A stretch of 64,000 nt of DNA from Micromonospora globbae (GTDB taxonomy: Bacteria; Actinomycetota; Actinomycetes; Mycobacteriales; Micromonosporaceae), in the NCBI RefSeq assembly GCF_003610785.1, contig NZ_RAQQ01000011.1, forward strand, positions 62,001 to 126,000. The letters run 5' to 3'. Under the pieces are notes generated by a model. The model saw nothing but the letters and a program-made list of their open reading frames with translations. It made no database searches and was not told where the DNA came from. Position 1 is the stretch's first letter. Every line of letters begins with the position of its first letter. A program made the position numbers and the translations under genes. Below, one piece after another: positions 49,186 through 58,075 of this stretch.

Positions 49186-50144
49186 AGTTCACGGAGCCGG
49201 GGCAGCAGCTGCTCCTGCGCCCAGTCGAGGAACATCGGCTGGCTGTCGGCGCCGACCTGGATGACGGCCACGTCGGTGAAGCCGGCGTCGACGAACGCCT
49301 TGAACGCCTCGACGTGCCGGTCGACGTCCGGGCCGCACGAGATGCCCTGCGCGACGTCGTCCTCCCGCACGAACTGGGTGGCGGCGGCGAAGGACTCCGG
49401 GCCGGGCAGGTCCGTGTTGACCTTCCAGCCCAGCCCGAACCAGCGGAACTGGTCGTGCACGATCTTGCGGCACTCGGCCTCGTCGGGGCCGTAGCAGATC
49501 GCCACCTGCCCGTAGCGGCGCCGGCCGGCGCCGCCCGCGTCGTCGTACAGCTGGACGATCCGGCGGTCCGGCTCGGTGGCGATGACGCCGTCGCCGTACT
49601 CGGCGGCGAGGGTGGCCGACTGCGGGCCGGACGCGGCGACGGCCATCGGCACCGGCGTCTCCGGCCGGTCCCAGACGTACGCGTCGGGCACGTCGAAGTG
49701 GTTGCCGGAGAACGTCAGCGTCTCGCCGTTGAGCAGGGGCCGGATGATCTGCAACGCCTCCTCGAACATCTCGTGCCGCTGCTGCACGTGCGGCCAGCCG
49801 CCGACCACGTGCTCGTTGAGGTTCTCGCCGGCGCCGAGGCCGAGGGTGAACCGGCCGTCGGAGAGCACACCGACGGTGCTGGCCTTCTGGGCCACGACCG
49901 CCGGGTGGTAGCGGCGGATCGGGCACGTGACGAAGGACATCAGCTCGGCCCGGCCGGTGGCGTGGGCGACGGCGCCGAGCACCGACCAGGCGTACGGCGA
50001 GTGGCCCTGCGAGTCGAGCCAGGGGTAGTAGTGGTCGGAGACCACCAGCAGGTCGAAGCCGGCCGCCTCCGCCCGTACCGCGTGGTCGACCAGCTGCTTC
50101 GGGCCGCTCTGCTCGCACAGCAGCGTGTAGCCGACGTTGACCAT
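49182..50144 (-). CDS. F420-dependent LLM-class oxidoreductase (TIGR03557-like)
   Basis: A 320-residue TIM-barrel protein of the luciferase-like monooxygenase class. Landmarks are NVGYTLLCEQSGPKQLVDHA, VSDHYYPWLDSQGHSPYAWS, FVTCPIRRYHPAVVAQKAST, LGLGAGENLNEHVVGGWPH and TPVPMAVAASGPQSATLAAE. These match the TIGR03557 group near F420-dependent glucose-6-phosphate dehydrogenase, so cofactor F420 rather than FMN is expected. The ATG at 50144 has GGAGAGG upstream. It shares an overlap with the hydrolase gene, which may act on the same compound. Confidence 0.9.
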   Translation of the reverse strand: MVNVGYTLLCEQSGPKQLVDHAVRAEAAGFDLLVVSDHYYPWLDSQGHSPYAWSVLGAVAHATGRAELMSFVTCPIRRYHPAVVAQKASTVGVLSDGRFTLGLGAGENLNEHVVGGWPHVQQRHEMFEEALQIIRPLLNGETLTFSGNHFDVPDAYVWDRPETPVPMAVAASGPQSATLAAEYGDGVIATEPDRRIVQLYDDAGGAGRRRYGQVAICYGPDEAECRKIVHDQFRWFGLGWKVNTDLPGPESFAAATQFVREDDVAQGISCGPDVDRHVEAFKAFVDAGFTDVAVIQVGADSQPMFLDWAQEQLLPRLREL

Positions 50145-50309
50145 GTCGCCTCTCCTTCCGACCCCGGGGGATCGTCCCCGGATACCCCGTCGGACCGTGG
50201 TCAACCCTCGGGTCCGGTTCGACGGGCGTCGTTGCGCCACCTGACGCATCGGCATACGCTGATGCCCCAACGCCCGCCCCGCGGTGAGCTGCACGGCGAG
50301 CTGACGGCT

Positions 50310-50342
50310 CCGGTGGCCGGCCCGGACCGGGCCGGCCACCGG
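50310..50342. terminator. Terminator hairpin after the SMR gene
   Basis: Arms CCGGTGGCCGGCCCGG (50310-50325) and complement (50327-50342) form a perfect stem with a minimal loop. It lies three bases past the stop of the minus-strand SMR transporter gene. Confidence 0.85.
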
Positions 50343-50344
50343 CG

Positions 50345-50665
50345 TCAGTGGGTGCCGCTGAGGTTGAGGATGACCACGCCCACGATGATCAGGGCGATCC
50401 CGATGATCTTCACGGCGCCGAGCGGTTCGCCGAGGAAGACCGCGCCGATCGCCACGATGGTCGCGGTGCCCAGTCCCGACCAGAGGGCGTAGGCGACGCC
50501 GACCGGGATCTGCTTCACGGCCTGGGCGAGCATGACGAAGGCCAGCCCGTAGCCGGCGAGGCAGGCGAGGGTCGGCCCGAGCCGGGTGAAACCGGCCGTG
50601 GCCTTGATCAGGCTGGTGGCCGCCACCTCGGCCGCGATCGCGATGCCCAGCAGGACGTACGCCAT
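50345..50665 (-). CDS. SMR family multidrug efflux transporter
   Basis: A 106-residue small multidrug resistance protein with four membrane helices. The essential glutamate is in IAIAAEVAATSLIKATAGFT (Glu14). Other conserved parts are QIPVGVAYALWSGLGTATIV and GEPLGAVKIIGIALIIVGVV. Works as an antiparallel dimer exchanging protons for cationic drugs or guanidinium-type compounds. It begins 11 bases after the ECF sigma gene, so it is probably the last gene of that operon. Confidence 0.92.
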   Translation of the reverse strand: MAYVLLGIAIAAEVAATSLIKATAGFTRLGPTLACLAGYGLAFVMLAQAVKQIPVGVAYALWSGLGTATIVAIGAVFLGEPLGAVKIIGIALIIVGVVILNLSGTH

Positions 50666-50675
50666 GTCGTACCCG

Positions 50676-51944
50676 TCATCCCTCCGTCGGTGCGGTCCGC
50701 GCCGCCAGCCGGGCGGCGCGCATCGTCAGGTACCGCTGCTCCGGCACGCTGCTGGTCCGGGCGGCGGCGGCCCGGTAGTCGGCCACCGCGCGGTCCCGGT
50801 CGCCGGCCATCTCGTGCAGGTGCGCTCGGGCGGCGTACAGGCGGTGGTGTCCGGCCAGGCGCGGGTCGCCGGCCAGCTCGGTGAGGGCGGCCAGCCCGGC
50901 GTCCGGGCCGTGCACCATGGCGGTCGCCACGGCCCGGTTCAACGCGACGACGGGACTGCCCGACCGCGCCTCGAGCACCTCGTAGAGGGCGAGGATCTGC
51001 GGCCAGTCGGTCTCCTCGGCCGACGGCGCCTCGTCGTGCAGGGCGGCGATGGCGGCCTGGATCTGGTACGGGCCGACGGGGCCCCGGGGCAGCGCCCGGG
51101 TGACCAGGTCGACGCCCTCGGCGATGGCCGCCGCGTCCCACCGGCCGCGGTCCTGCTCGGCGAGGGAGATCAGCTCACCGGACGGGCCGGTACGGGCGGG
51201 GCTGCGCGCCTCGGTGAGCAGCATCAGCGCGAGCAGCCCGGCCGTCTCGCTGTCGTCGGGCAGCCGCTCGCGCAGCGTCCGCGTCAGGCGGATCGCCTCC
51301 GCCGACAGGTCCACGCGGCGCAGGTCGGGGCCGGCGCTGCTGGTGTGTCCCTCCGTGAAGATCAGGTAGAGCACGTGCCGGACGGCGGCGAGCCGCGCCG
51401 CGCGGTCGGTGGCCTCGGGCATCCGGAACGGCATCCCGGAGTCGCGGATCCGCTGCTTGGCGCGGCTGATCCGCTGCGCCATGGTGGCCTCGGGCACGAG
51501 AAACGCGTGGGCGATCTCGGCGGTGCTCAGGCCGCCGACCGCCCGCAGGGTGAGCGCGATGGCCGAGGCGGGGGAGAGCGCCGGGTGGCAGCAGAGGAAC
51601 AGCAGCACCAGGGTGTCGTCCCGCCCGGCGGTGAGCTGGTCGTCCACCGCGGGGGCGACCCGCCGGTCGTCGGGCTCGCGGCGCGCGACCAGGTCCTCCC
51701 GGCGCCGCCGCGCGGTCTCGGCGCGGACCAGCTCGATCATCCGGCGGTACGCGACCTGGATGAGCCAGCCGCGCGGGTTGCCGGGGACGCCCTCGACCGG
51801 CCACTGTGTCGCCGCGGCCAGCAGCGCCTCCTGCACGGCGTCCTCCGCCGTGGCGAAGTCGTGGAAGCGGCGGGCGAGCACACCGAGGACCTGCGGCGCC
51901 AGTTCGCGCAGCAGGTCCTCGATGGGCAGGTCGGTGGTGGTCAG
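50676..51944 (-). CDS. ECF42-type sigma factor with C-terminal TPR-like extension
   Basis: A sigma factor of about 422 residues. Region 2 holds FATAEDAVQEALLAA and WLIQVAYRRMIELVRAETAR; region 4 holds LRAVGGLSTAEIAHAFLVPE and QRISRAKQRIRDSGMPF. The C-terminal 220 residues are helical repeats (DUF6596/TPR-like) that in ECF42 members replace an anti-sigma factor. The upstream YCII/DGPF gene is the hallmark partner. Start is odd: no ATG, GTG or TTG precedes region 2 in frame except GTG at 51881, which would cut it. A CTG at 51944 with AGGAG upstream adds the expected TTTDLPIEDLLRELAPQVLG, so I use it. Confidence 0.85.
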   Translation of the reverse strand: MTTTDLPIEDLLRELAPQVLGVLARRFHDFATAEDAVQEALLAAATQWPVEGVPGNPRGWLIQVAYRRMIELVRAETARRRREDLVARREPDDRRVAPAVDDQLTAGRDDTLVLLFLCCHPALSPASAIALTLRAVGGLSTAEIAHAFLVPEATMAQRISRAKQRIRDSGMPFRMPEATDRAARLAAVRHVLYLIFTEGHTSSAGPDLRRVDLSAEAIRLTRTLRERLPDDSETAGLLALMLLTEARSPARTGPSGELISLAEQDRGRWDAAAIAEGVDLVTRALPRGPVGPYQIQAAIAALHDEAPSAEETDWPQILALYEVLEARSGSPVVALNRAVATAMVHGPDAGLAALTELAGDPRLAGHHRLYAARAHLHEMAGDRDRAVADYRAAAARTSSVPEQRYLTMRAARLAARTAPTEG

Positions 51945-51947
51945 CCG

Positions 51948-52349
51948 TCACAGCTCCTGCGGTGGGGCGGACATCACCGGGTGCACCTCGATGGGCATGT
52001 TCAGCGGGCGGCCGCCCGGGCCGGGCGCCGCGGAGATGTACGCGGCGATCTCCACGGCCCGCTGCGGCGTCTCGCAGTCGACGATCCACCAGCCGGCGAG
52101 GAACTCCTTCGTCTCCGGGAACGGCCCCTCGGTCACCACGGGCACGCCACCCTCGCCGGCGCGGACGATCCGGGCCTGCGCCGGCCCGCCCAGGCCCTCG
52201 CCCTGGACCCACTCCCCGTCCGCGGTGAGCTTCGCGTTGACCTCGCCCATGAAGGCGATGTGCGCCCGGATCTCCTCCGGCGTCCAGGTGTCGATCGGCG
52301 GGAAGTCGGTCCCGGCGGCGCTGAACTGCATCAGCAACATGTACTTCAC
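51948..52349 (-). CDS. YCII/DGPF family protein
   Basis: A 133-residue protein of the YCII-related family, called DGPF after its motif, seen here as TEGPFPETKEFLAGWWIVDC. It starts KYMLLMQFSAAGTDFPP and ends IEVHPVM. DGPF proteins are small dimeric ferredoxin-like folds encoded beside ECF42 sigma factors and are thought to be their target or signal partner. The GTG at 52349 has GGAG eight bases upstream. It is the first gene of an operon with the sigma factor and the SMR pump. Confidence 0.88.
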   Translation of the reverse strand: MKYMLLMQFSAAGTDFPPIDTWTPEEIRAHIAFMGEVNAKLTADGEWVQGEGLGGPAQARIVRAGEGGVPVVTEGPFPETKEFLAGWWIVDCETPQRAVEIAAYISAAPGPGGRPLNMPIEVHPVMSAPPQEL

Positions 52350-52407
52350 GGTTGGCTCCTCACGCCTGCGCACCTCATTCTCGGTGCTCTCACCCTGAGG
52401 TAGAAGC

Positions 52408-52422
52408 AGGCGGGGCCCGCCT
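52408..52422. terminator. Short palindrome after the alpha-galactosidase gene
   Basis: AGGCGGG-G-CCCGCCT, 33 bases past the stop of the minus-strand GH36 gene. Short but fully paired; a weak terminator candidate. Confidence 0.4.
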
Positions 52423-52454
52423 CGACACGTCCGCCGAAGATTCCTGGAAAAAAA

Positions 52455-54587
52455 TCAGTCGACCGCCGTGACCTCCAGCAGCAGGGCCTGCTCGGGGTGC
52501 AACGCCGGCATCTGCAGACCGACCGTCGCCAGCGCCGCGCCGGTCAGCGTCACCCCGGACGGCAACCAGGCCGGCGCGGCCCGCTGCACGGTGGCGGGCG
52601 CCGGCACCCCCGGCACCGGCCGCGCCGCGTAGCGGCGCCGCCCGTGCAGGCCGGGCAGCCGGACCGCCCCCGGCACCTGGGCCACCGAGGTGGCCAGGCG
52701 GCTGACCGCGTACACCGCCTGCGACCCGTCGTGGGCGACCACGCCGTGCGCCCAGACGGCGGGGTCGGGGTGGTCGACCCGGACCGTCCGGCCGGTGTGC
52801 AGCAGCGGGCGCAGCCGCTTGTGCAGGGCCACCCACGCCGCCAGCTCGGCCCGCTCGGCCGGGGTCGCCGAGGTGATGTCCCACTCGACGCCGTAGTGGC
52901 CGAAGAACGCGGTGGCGGCCCGGAAGCCGAGGTCGTGCGTCCGCCCGGTGGTGTGCGAGCGTGGCGGGCCGATGTGGCTGCCGACCAGCTCGGGCGGGAG
53001 CAGCAGGCCGGTCCAGCGCTGGATGGCGAGCCGTTCCAGGGCGTCGTTGCAGTCGCTGGCCCACACCCGGTCGGTGCGGGCGAGGATCTCCAGGTCGACG
53101 CGGGCGCCGCCGGAGGCGCAGCTCTCGATCTCCACGTCGAGGTGCCGGGCGCGCAGCTCGTCGAGGAGCCGGTAGACCGCCTCGGTCTGCGTGTGCACGC
53201 CGGGCCGGCCCCGGTGGCCGGCCTCGGTGAGGTCCCGGTTGTGGTCCCACTTCAGGTAGCCGATGCCCGGGTGCGCGGTGAGCAGCGCGTCCAGCCGGTC
53301 GCGCAGGTACGCGTACGCCTCGGGGTGGGCGAGGTCGAGCACCTGCTGGTTGCGCCAGGTCGGTGGCAGCCGGCCGGGCACGGCGAGCACCCAGTCGGGG
53401 TGGGCGCGGTACACGTCCGAGTCGGGGTTGACCATCTCCGGCTCGACCCACAGCCCGAACTGGAGCCCGAGCCCGGTGACGTGCGCGATGAGCGGGTCCA
53501 GGCCGTCGGGCCACAGGTCCTCGTCGACGTACCAGTCGCCGAGCCCGGCCGTGTCGTCCCGCCGGCCGCGGAACCAGCCGTCGTCCAGCACGAACCGTTC
53601 GATCCCGACCTCCGCGGCCCGGTCGGCGAGCGCCCGCAGCCGGTCCAGGTCGTGGTCGAAGTACACCGCCTCCCAGACGTTGAGGGTGACCGGTCGGGGT
53701 GACCGCGGGTGCCGCGGACGGGCCCGCAGGTGGGTGTGCAGGACGTCGCTGAGCCCGTCCAGGCCCGTGTCGGACCAGGCGGCGTAGAGCAGGGGAGTGG
53801 CGTACGACTCGCCGGGGCCGAGCACCACCTCGCCCGGGGTGAGCAGTTCGCCGCCGCCGAGGGTGGCCTCCCCGGTGGGGCGCCGTTCGGCGAAGGTGAC
53901 GTGGTCGCCGCTCCACGCGGTGTGCACGGCCCACACCTCGCCGTGCCCGAACCCGAACCCCGCCGTGCCGGCGACCAGCAGCAGCGTGGCGTCGTGGCCG
54001 GTACGGCCGTGCCGGCCCTCCCGGACCCAGGTGCCCATCGGCCACGGGTGCCGCTGCGGTGACCGTTCCCGGCACCACCGGCCGGTCAGGTCGAGCAGTT
54101 CGGTGGCGACGGCCGGCACCGGCAGCACCGGGGTCAGCTCCCGCAGCTCGTACGGCGTGTCCCCGTCGTTGCGCAGCCGGTGGCGCAGCAGCAGCAGGCC
54201 GGTCGGGTCGAGGGTGAGTTCCACGGTCAGGGACAGCCCGGCGCCGGGGTCGACCGCGTGGACGCGTACCCGGGCGGGACCGTCCCCATCGTCGTCGATG
54301 TCGAGCCCGTCCAACGCGAACGCCGTGGCCCAGTCGGCGCGGTCGCGGTGCCCGGCCAGCGCCGGACGGCCGCTCCAGCCGGCGCCGGCCTCGGGCAGCA
54401 GCGACAGGACGGTGGGGGCGTCGAAGCTGCTCGGCACGACCGGCGGCACGGTCGCGTCGGCGAGCTGCCGCAGGTCGTCGTCGTCGAGGTCGCCGACGTC
54501 GCCGCCCCAGTGCACGACGCGGGGCAGGCCCGGCCCGCGCGCGTCGAGCACCAGGCTGGTCCGCGCGCGGCGCAGGTGCACCATCAT
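52455..54587 (-). CDS. GH36 alpha-galactosidase
   Basis: A 710-residue intracellular glycoside hydrolase that releases terminal alpha-galactose. After a long N-terminal beta domain comes the barrel with YFDHDLDRLRALADRAAEVG, FVLDDGWFRGRRDDTAGLGDW and LWVEPEMVNPDSDV. The nucleophile Asp is in YLKWDHNRD (about residue 446), with ESCASGGARVD and the acid/base Asp in ASDCNDALER (about 509). No signal peptide, so sugars enter through the ABC importer just upstream. The ATG at 54587 overlaps the permease stop (ATGA). Last gene of the importer operon. Confidence 0.94.
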   Translation of the reverse strand: MMVHLRRARTSLVLDARGPGLPRVVHWGGDVGDLDDDDLRQLADATVPPVVPSSFDAPTVLSLLPEAGAGWSGRPALAGHRDRADWATAFALDGLDIDDDGDGPARVRVHAVDPGAGLSLTVELTLDPTGLLLLRHRLRNDGDTPYELRELTPVLPVPAVATELLDLTGRWCRERSPQRHPWPMGTWVREGRHGRTGHDATLLLVAGTAGFGFGHGEVWAVHTAWSGDHVTFAERRPTGEATLGGGELLTPGEVVLGPGESYATPLLYAAWSDTGLDGLSDVLHTHLRARPRHPRSPRPVTLNVWEAVYFDHDLDRLRALADRAAEVGIERFVLDDGWFRGRRDDTAGLGDWYVDEDLWPDGLDPLIAHVTGLGLQFGLWVEPEMVNPDSDVYRAHPDWVLAVPGRLPPTWRNQQVLDLAHPEAYAYLRDRLDALLTAHPGIGYLKWDHNRDLTEAGHRGRPGVHTQTEAVYRLLDELRARHLDVEIESCASGGARVDLEILARTDRVWASDCNDALERLAIQRWTGLLLPPELVGSHIGPPRSHTTGRTHDLGFRAATAFFGHYGVEWDITSATPAERAELAAWVALHKRLRPLLHTGRTVRVDHPDPAVWAHGVVAHDGSQAVYAVSRLATSVAQVPGAVRLPGLHGRRRYAARPVPGVPAPATVQRAAPAWLPSGVTLTGAALATVGLQMPALHPEQALLLEVTAVD

Positions 54588-55492
54588 CCCTTGCTCGCTC
54601 CCAACGTGAGGCCCCGGACGAAGTGCCGCTGGAGCAGGAAGAAGATGACCAGGGTCGGGATCGCGACCAGCACGCTGCCGGCCGAGACCAGGTTGTTGTC
54701 GGTGAAGAACTCGCCGCGCAGGTTGTTGAGGGAGCTGGTGACCGGGAACTTGTCGCCGGTGCGCATGAGCACAGTGGCCCAGAAGAACTCGTTGTAGATC
54801 CAGGTCACCTCGAGCGTGGCGAGCGCGGCCAGGGCGGGCCGGCACAGCGGCATGGTCACCTGCCAGTACTGCCGCCAGACGCTGGCCCCGTCGACCATCG
54901 CCGCCTCGTATAGGTCGCGCGGCAGGGCCTTCATGTAGTTGCTCAGCACGAAGACGCAGAAGCCGCACTGGAAGGCGACGTTGATGAGGATCAGCCCCCA
55001 GTAGCTGTCGTAGAGCAGCTCCGAGTCGCTCATGAACGCCGGCAGCGGCACCTGGGTGAACAGCCGGAACAGCGGGATGAGCAGGGCCTGCTGGGGCAGC
55101 AGGTTGGCCGCGGTGAACAGGCCGAGCAGCACCAGGTTGAGCTTCCAACCGAACCGGGCGATGACGAAGGCCACGCAGGACGCGAGGAAGAGCGTCAGCA
55201 GCACCGCCGGCACGGTGATGTAGACGGAGTTGAGGAAGTGCTGGCCGAACTCCGCCTGCCGCCAGGCGGTGACGTAGTTGTCGATCGTCCAGCCGCCGAG
55301 GGACACGTACCCGTTCGTGGCCGTGTACTCGTACGACCGGAACGAGGTGAGCACGGCCCAGAGGATCGGGAAGAGCCAGCCGATCGCCACGGCGGCGAGG
55401 AAGACGTGCAGCACCACTCGCTGCGGGGTGAGCCGCCGCCGCGGCGGCGACACCTCCCCGGCGGCGGGCGGGCGGATCGCGGTGGCGGTCAT
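54584..55492 (-). CDS. ABC sugar transporter permease, MalG-like
   Basis: A 302-residue inner-membrane permease with six helices. The coupling EAA loop is LYEAAMVDGASVWRQYWQVT followed by MPLCRPALAAL. The N-terminus is a short cytoplasmic arm before HVFLAAVAIGWLFPILWAVL. It pairs with the MalF-like permease and overlaps it (ATGA), and the GH36 gene overlaps it in turn. The ATPase is not encoded here; in actinomycetes a shared MsiK-type ATPase usually serves such importers. Confidence 0.93.
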   Translation of the reverse strand: MTATAIRPPAAGEVSPPRRRLTPQRVVLHVFLAAVAIGWLFPILWAVLTSFRSYEYTATNGYVSLGGWTIDNYVTAWRQAEFGQHFLNSVYITVPAVLLTLFLASCVAFVIARFGWKLNLVLLGLFTAANLLPQQALLIPLFRLFTQVPLPAFMSDSELLYDSYWGLILINVAFQCGFCVFVLSNYMKALPRDLYEAAMVDGASVWRQYWQVTMPLCRPALAALATLEVTWIYNEFFWATVLMRTGDKFPVTSSLNNLRGEFFTDNNLVSAGSVLVAIPTLVIFFLLQRHFVRGLTLGASKG

Positions 55493-56445
55493 CGGTCCTC
55501 TCCCCGCATCACGGTGGCCAGGTAGATGGTGATGAAGACCAGCGAGACGACCAGCATGATCGTCGCCAGCGCCGAGCCGAAGCCGATCCGGCTCGCCTCG
55601 CCGACCACGTTCTGGGTGACCAGCGCGGAGAGCAGTTCGAGGCCGTTGCGTCCCTTGTTGACGACCCAGACGAGGTCGAACGCGCGCAGCGACTCGATGA
55701 CGGTCACCACGAGCACGATGATGTTGATGGGGCGCATCACCGGGAACACCACCCGGAAGAAGCTCTTCACCTCCGAGGCGCCGTCGACGGCCGCGGCCTC
55801 CCGCAGTGAGGGGTCGACGCCCTTCAACCCGGCCAGGTAGAGCAGCATGATGTAGCCGACGTGCCGCCAGCCGGAGGCGAGCATGACCGCCCAGATGTTG
55901 ACGCTCGGGTCGCCGTACCAGTCGGTGTCGGTGCCGAGCACCGCGTTGAGCAGGCCCTGGTCGCGGGAGTAGATGAGCTGCCAGACGAAGCCGATGAGCG
56001 CCAGCGAGAGCACCACCGGCAGGTAGAGCGCCGTCTGGTAGAAGCGGCTGCCGCGCAGCTCCTTGTCGAGCAGTACGGCGAGGAACATGCCGAACGGGGT
56101 GGCCAGCAGGAAGAGCACCGCGAGCCAGAGCAGGTTGTGCCGCACCGCGGGCAGGAACGGCGGGTAGATGGTCAGCACGTCGCTGTAGTTGCGCCCGCCG
56201 ACGAAGTCGATGTCCGACAGCGGGCCGATGCCGTCCCAGTCGGTGCCGGAGAGCAGCACGGTGGCCAGCGCCGGCAGCCACACCAGGGCGGTGACCAGCA
56301 GCAGGGGGACGAGCACCATCAGCGTGATGACCACGCGGTCGGTGCGGGACAGGAGCCGCAGCCGGCGGCCGCGACCACCCGTGGTGGTGGTCGCGGCCGG
56401 CGGTTCCACGGCGCGATCCGCTTGGATCAGGGGCAGGTCGGACAT
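55489..56445 (-). CDS. ABC sugar transporter permease, MalF-like
   Basis: A 318-residue permease with six helices. A cytoplasmic N-terminus with RLLSRTDRVVITLMVLVP leads into the first helix; the EAA loop is LREAAAVDGASEVKSFFRVV followed by FPVMRPINIIV. Forms the translocation pore with the MalG-like protein for an oligosaccharide, by context an alpha- or beta-galactoside. The ATG at 56445 follows GGGGAGG. It is the second gene of the operon, 21 bases after the binding protein. Confidence 0.93.
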   Translation of the reverse strand: MSDLPLIQADRAVEPPAATTTTGGRGRRLRLLSRTDRVVITLMVLVPLLLVTALVWLPALATVLLSGTDWDGIGPLSDIDFVGGRNYSDVLTIYPPFLPAVRHNLLWLAVLFLLATPFGMFLAVLLDKELRGSRFYQTALYLPVVLSLALIGFVWQLIYSRDQGLLNAVLGTDTDWYGDPSVNIWAVMLASGWRHVGYIMLLYLAGLKGVDPSLREAAAVDGASEVKSFFRVVFPVMRPINIIVLVVTVIESLRAFDLVWVVNKGRNGLELLSALVTQNVVGEASRIGFGSALATIMLVVSLVFITIYLATVMRGEDR

Positions 56446-56466
56446 GTTGTCCTCCCCCTCTCGCCG

Positions 56467-57795
56467 TCAGCTCGTGAAGATCGACTTCTTCTGGTTCTCG
56501 ATGCTGGTCAGCAGCCCGCCGATGTCCTTCGGGTCCTTGATGAACTGCTGGAGGGCCGGGATGATCACGGTCGAGGCGAAGTCCGGCCGGGTGTCTCGGT
56601 CGAGGAACTGGGCGATCTCCGTGGCCGAGCCGACCAGTTCGGCCGCCTTCTTCTGCAGCGCGCTGTATCCGCTGGTGTCCGCGCCGCTGTTGGCGACCAG
56701 GGTGCCCGGGTCGGTCTTCACGGCGATGTTCGCCGCGTCCACGCCACCGATGTACTCCAGCAGCTTCTTGGCGTTGTCCTCGGACTTCGGCTTCCGGGCC
56801 ATCATGTAGCCGTCGATCGGGGCGTCCAGCGCCTTGGCGCCGATCGTCGGGTCGATCTCCGGGAAGGTGAAGAAGTCGATGTCGTCCTGCTCGTCGGCGT
56901 TGAACTGCTGCGCCACGAAGAGGCCGAGCAGGTACATGCCGCTCTTCTTCTGCTGCAGCGTCTGGGCGGCCTCCTGCCAGGTGCGGCCCAGCGAGTCCGG
57001 CTGGTGCAGCGGCAGCAGCCCGGCCCAGGTGTCGAAGACCTTCTTGACCTTGTCGGAGGTCCAGGCCTCCTTGCCGGCCATCAGGTCGACGTGGAACTGG
57101 TAGCCGTTGATCCGCAGGTTGAGGATGTCGAACGTCCCCATGGCCGGCCAGCCGTCCTTGTCGGCGAAGCCGATCGGGACGAGGCCGTCCTTCTTCATCT
57201 GGTTCGCGAGTGCCGTGAACTCGTCCAGGTTCTTCGGCACCTGGTAGCCGTGCTGCTGCCACACCGACTTGCGGTAGAAGACCGCCCACGGGTAGTACGA
57301 GAACGGCACGAAGTACTGCTTGCCGTCGTCGCCCGTGGACGCCTTCTTGAAGGCGTCGGAGAAGCCGGAGAGCTTGCCCCACACGTCGGACACGTCGCCG
57401 GCCAGGCCGCGGGCGGCGAAGAAGCGCATCCGGTAGCCGGCGAACCAGGTGAACACGTCGTCCGGCTTGCCCTGCAGGTAGTTGTTGATGTTCTCCTGGA
57501 ACGTGTTGTGGTCGACGGTGTTGATGGCGACCTCGATGCCCGAGGAGGTCTTGAAGGCGGCCGACACCTTGGCGAGCACGTCCTTCGGCGTCGGGTCGGA
57601 CGCGTTCGAGCCCATCGACACCGACTTGGCTCCGGATCCGCCGGAGTCCGAGTCGCCGCAGCCGGCGAGCAGCCCCGTGCCGAGCAGGGCGCCCGCGCCG
57701 GCCGCCCCGGCGAGCAGCGTGCGGCGGTTGAGGCCGGCGACGGAGGGCGGTACGAGTCTGGCCAGGTACTCGGCCTGGGTACGGGGACGGGACAT
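56467..57795 (-). CDS. Sugar ABC transporter substrate-binding lipoprotein
   Basis: A 442-residue extracellular binding protein of the MalE/cluster 1 type. Signal sequence NRRTLLAGAAGAGALLGTG ends in the lipobox LLAGCG; the paired arginines suggest export by the Tat route before lipid attachment. The mature part has SSGIEVAINTVDHNTFQENI, SYYPWAVFYRKSVWQQHGY and WPAMGTFDILNLRINGYQFH. The ATG at 57795 has AGGAGGA upstream. It heads the importer/GH36 operon and is divergent from the GH42 gene, with a clear promoter in between. Confidence 0.94.
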   Translation of the reverse strand: MSRPRTQAEYLARLVPPSVAGLNRRTLLAGAAGAGALLGTGLLAGCGDSDSGGSGAKSVSMGSNASDPTPKDVLAKVSAAFKTSSGIEVAINTVDHNTFQENINNYLQGKPDDVFTWFAGYRMRFFAARGLAGDVSDVWGKLSGFSDAFKKASTGDDGKQYFVPFSYYPWAVFYRKSVWQQHGYQVPKNLDEFTALANQMKKDGLVPIGFADKDGWPAMGTFDILNLRINGYQFHVDLMAGKEAWTSDKVKKVFDTWAGLLPLHQPDSLGRTWQEAAQTLQQKKSGMYLLGLFVAQQFNADEQDDIDFFTFPEIDPTIGAKALDAPIDGYMMARKPKSEDNAKKLLEYIGGVDAANIAVKTDPGTLVANSGADTSGYSALQKKAAELVGSATEIAQFLDRDTRPDFASTVIIPALQQFIKDPKDIGGLLTSIENQKKSIFTS

Positions 57796-57927
57796 GGTTC
57801 CTCCTGCGGATGAAGAGGTGCGCTGCGCCCGAGGGCCGTCAAAGAGGTGGCGTGACCGCTGCTCGTGATCGCACACGGGATCCACCGTGAATCCACATTG
57901 GCGAACACGAACTGCCAGTGGCGCCTC

Positions 57928-57955
57928 AAGCTACCCCTCCCCACGGTGCTGTCAA
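57928..57955 (-). promoter_or_regulatory. Promoter of the galactoside importer operon
   Basis: On the minus strand a consensus TTGACA (57955-57950) and TAGCTT (57933-57928) are separated by 16 bases, about 133 bases upstream of the binding-protein start. The divergent GH42 promoter should lie between here and 58076, where GTTGGAA occurs twice (58010 and 58029), a possible half-site of the DeoR-type regulator. Confidence 0.6.
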
Positions 57956-58075
57956 GAGGACAGTAAGGAGCCGATAACCCAGTCGTGACGGGGCTGTTAC
58001 CAGGTAAACGTTGGAAAGAGCATCGATGTTGGAACCTGTTGACTTGACCGACCGATGCGGGCACGCTCTGCTGCC

